Assembly: GCA_964594115.1 (NCBI GenBank)
Contig: CAZQLD010000018.1
Span: forward strand, 1 to 19,724
Length of the DNA: 19,724 nt
Direction of reading: 5' to 3'
From: MFWN01 sp964594115
GTDB taxonomy: Archaea; Nanobdellota; Nanobdellia; Pacearchaeales; GW2011-AR1
Below, piece by piece: positions 19,619-19,724 of the stretch. The notes below the pieces were generated by a model. It was not told the DNA's origin. It did not search any database and saw only the letters and a list, made by a program, of their open reading frames with translations. Numbering within the stretch: position 1 is the first letter of the stretch; each line of letters opens with the position of its first letter. Made by a program: the position numbers and the translations under genes.

Positions 19619-19724
19619 TTAAATATTTATTCCTAGTTTCTTCAGTTCTTTTTTTAACTGCTTAGTATTTTTAAACAAAATAGTTTTCATACCTAATTTT
19701 CTAGCATTCTTTAAATTATCATTT
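19619..19724 (-). CDS. C-terminus of a HAD-like hydrolase, cut by window edge
   Basis: An open frame enters from the right edge and stops at TAA 19619-19621, giving 34 residues. It reads NDNLKNARKLGMKTILFKNT and continues QLKKELKKLGINI. This is the typical end of a HAD-superfamily phosphatase, where the D-N-x-x-N-A-x-x-x-G-M pattern follows the Mg-binding acidic motif and the chain finishes with a short helix. The N-terminal catalytic part is outside the window, so substrate and subfamily are unknown. Confidence 0.55.
   Translation of the reverse strand, partial: NDNLKNARKLGMKTILFKNTKQLKKELKKLGINI

Noticed and set aside
1..19724. CRISPR arrays, insertion sequences, prophage, defence or toxin-antitoxin systems
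   Set aside because: No regularly spaced repeats, transposase, integrase, terminal inverted repeats or recognisable defence genes were seen on either strand.

Overview
The window is strongly AT-rich, almost gap-free DNA from an archaeon. Archaeal markers are ribosomal proteins S19e, L39e and L31e, the Holliday junction resolvase Hjc, TrmY, the dyskerin-type pseudouridine synthase Cbf5, a PAC2 family protein, a DUF1931 histone-like protein and a form III RuBisCO. The very small intergenic spaces, short proteins, class II lysyl-tRNA synthetase and anchored surface proteins with a six-cysteine cluster suggest a reduced DPANN genome, such as the Pacearchaeota/Woesearchaeota group. That lineage is inferred from content and was not tested by phylogeny.

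Layout. 1-413 (minus): two overlapping genes for small single-pass membrane proteins, one cut by the window edge. 516-3488 (plus): a tandem Lrp/AsnC regulator, a 60-residue unknown, a signal-peptide surface protein with a cysteine cluster and C-terminal anchor, and a 144-residue unknown. 3492-6115 (minus): a lysine-tailed unknown, an anchored lamin-tail-domain surface protein and an AmmeMemoRadiSam-type radical SAM enzyme. 6301-7282: hjc diverging from a small HExxH protein. 7283-10213 (minus): PAC2 protein; then lysS followed by a DUF1931 histone-like gene and a two-helix membrane protein; then acylphosphatase. 10306-11448 (plus): a GH130 glycoside phosphorylase/hydrolase. 11434-15168 (minus): DUF362 and trmY, an 82-residue unknown, then alkD, a RfaE2-like nucleotidyltransferase and cbf5 overlapping one another. 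15200-16413 (minus): rps19e-rpl39e-rpl31e. 16527-16748 (plus): a small unknown. 16753-19724 (minus): YhbY/CRM protein, SGNH hydrolase, stand-alone NFACT-R protein, form III RuBisCO, a small unknown and the C-terminus of a HAD-like hydrolase.

Control signals are unusually readable. About 16 starts have a TATA-like element centred 24-28 bp upstream of the start codon, the geometry expected for leaderless archaeal mRNAs. Several genes inside operons, and rps19e, instead have Shine-Dalgarno sequences. Two divergent pairs appear to share one palindromic or near-palindromic TATA element. The most interesting non-coding signal is the approximately 60-nt leader of the rps19e operon. It holds one AACAGCC and two GGCTGTT segments around a GCAA-capped hairpin, so it can form two mutually exclusive helices next to the ribosome binding site. 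A second is a 14-bp duplication around the hjc start that creates a 13-codon upstream ORF overlapping hjc.

Functionally the window mixes translation and RNA modification (lysS, S19e/L39e/L31e, TrmY, Cbf5, YhbY, NFACT-R), DNA repair (Hjc, AlkD), carbon and sugar metabolism (RuBisCO III, GH130, RfaE2-like) and cell-surface proteins. I see no tRNA, rRNA, CRISPR array, insertion sequence or prophage. No gene-free stretch exceeds 300 bases; the longest is about 185 bases (6116-6300).
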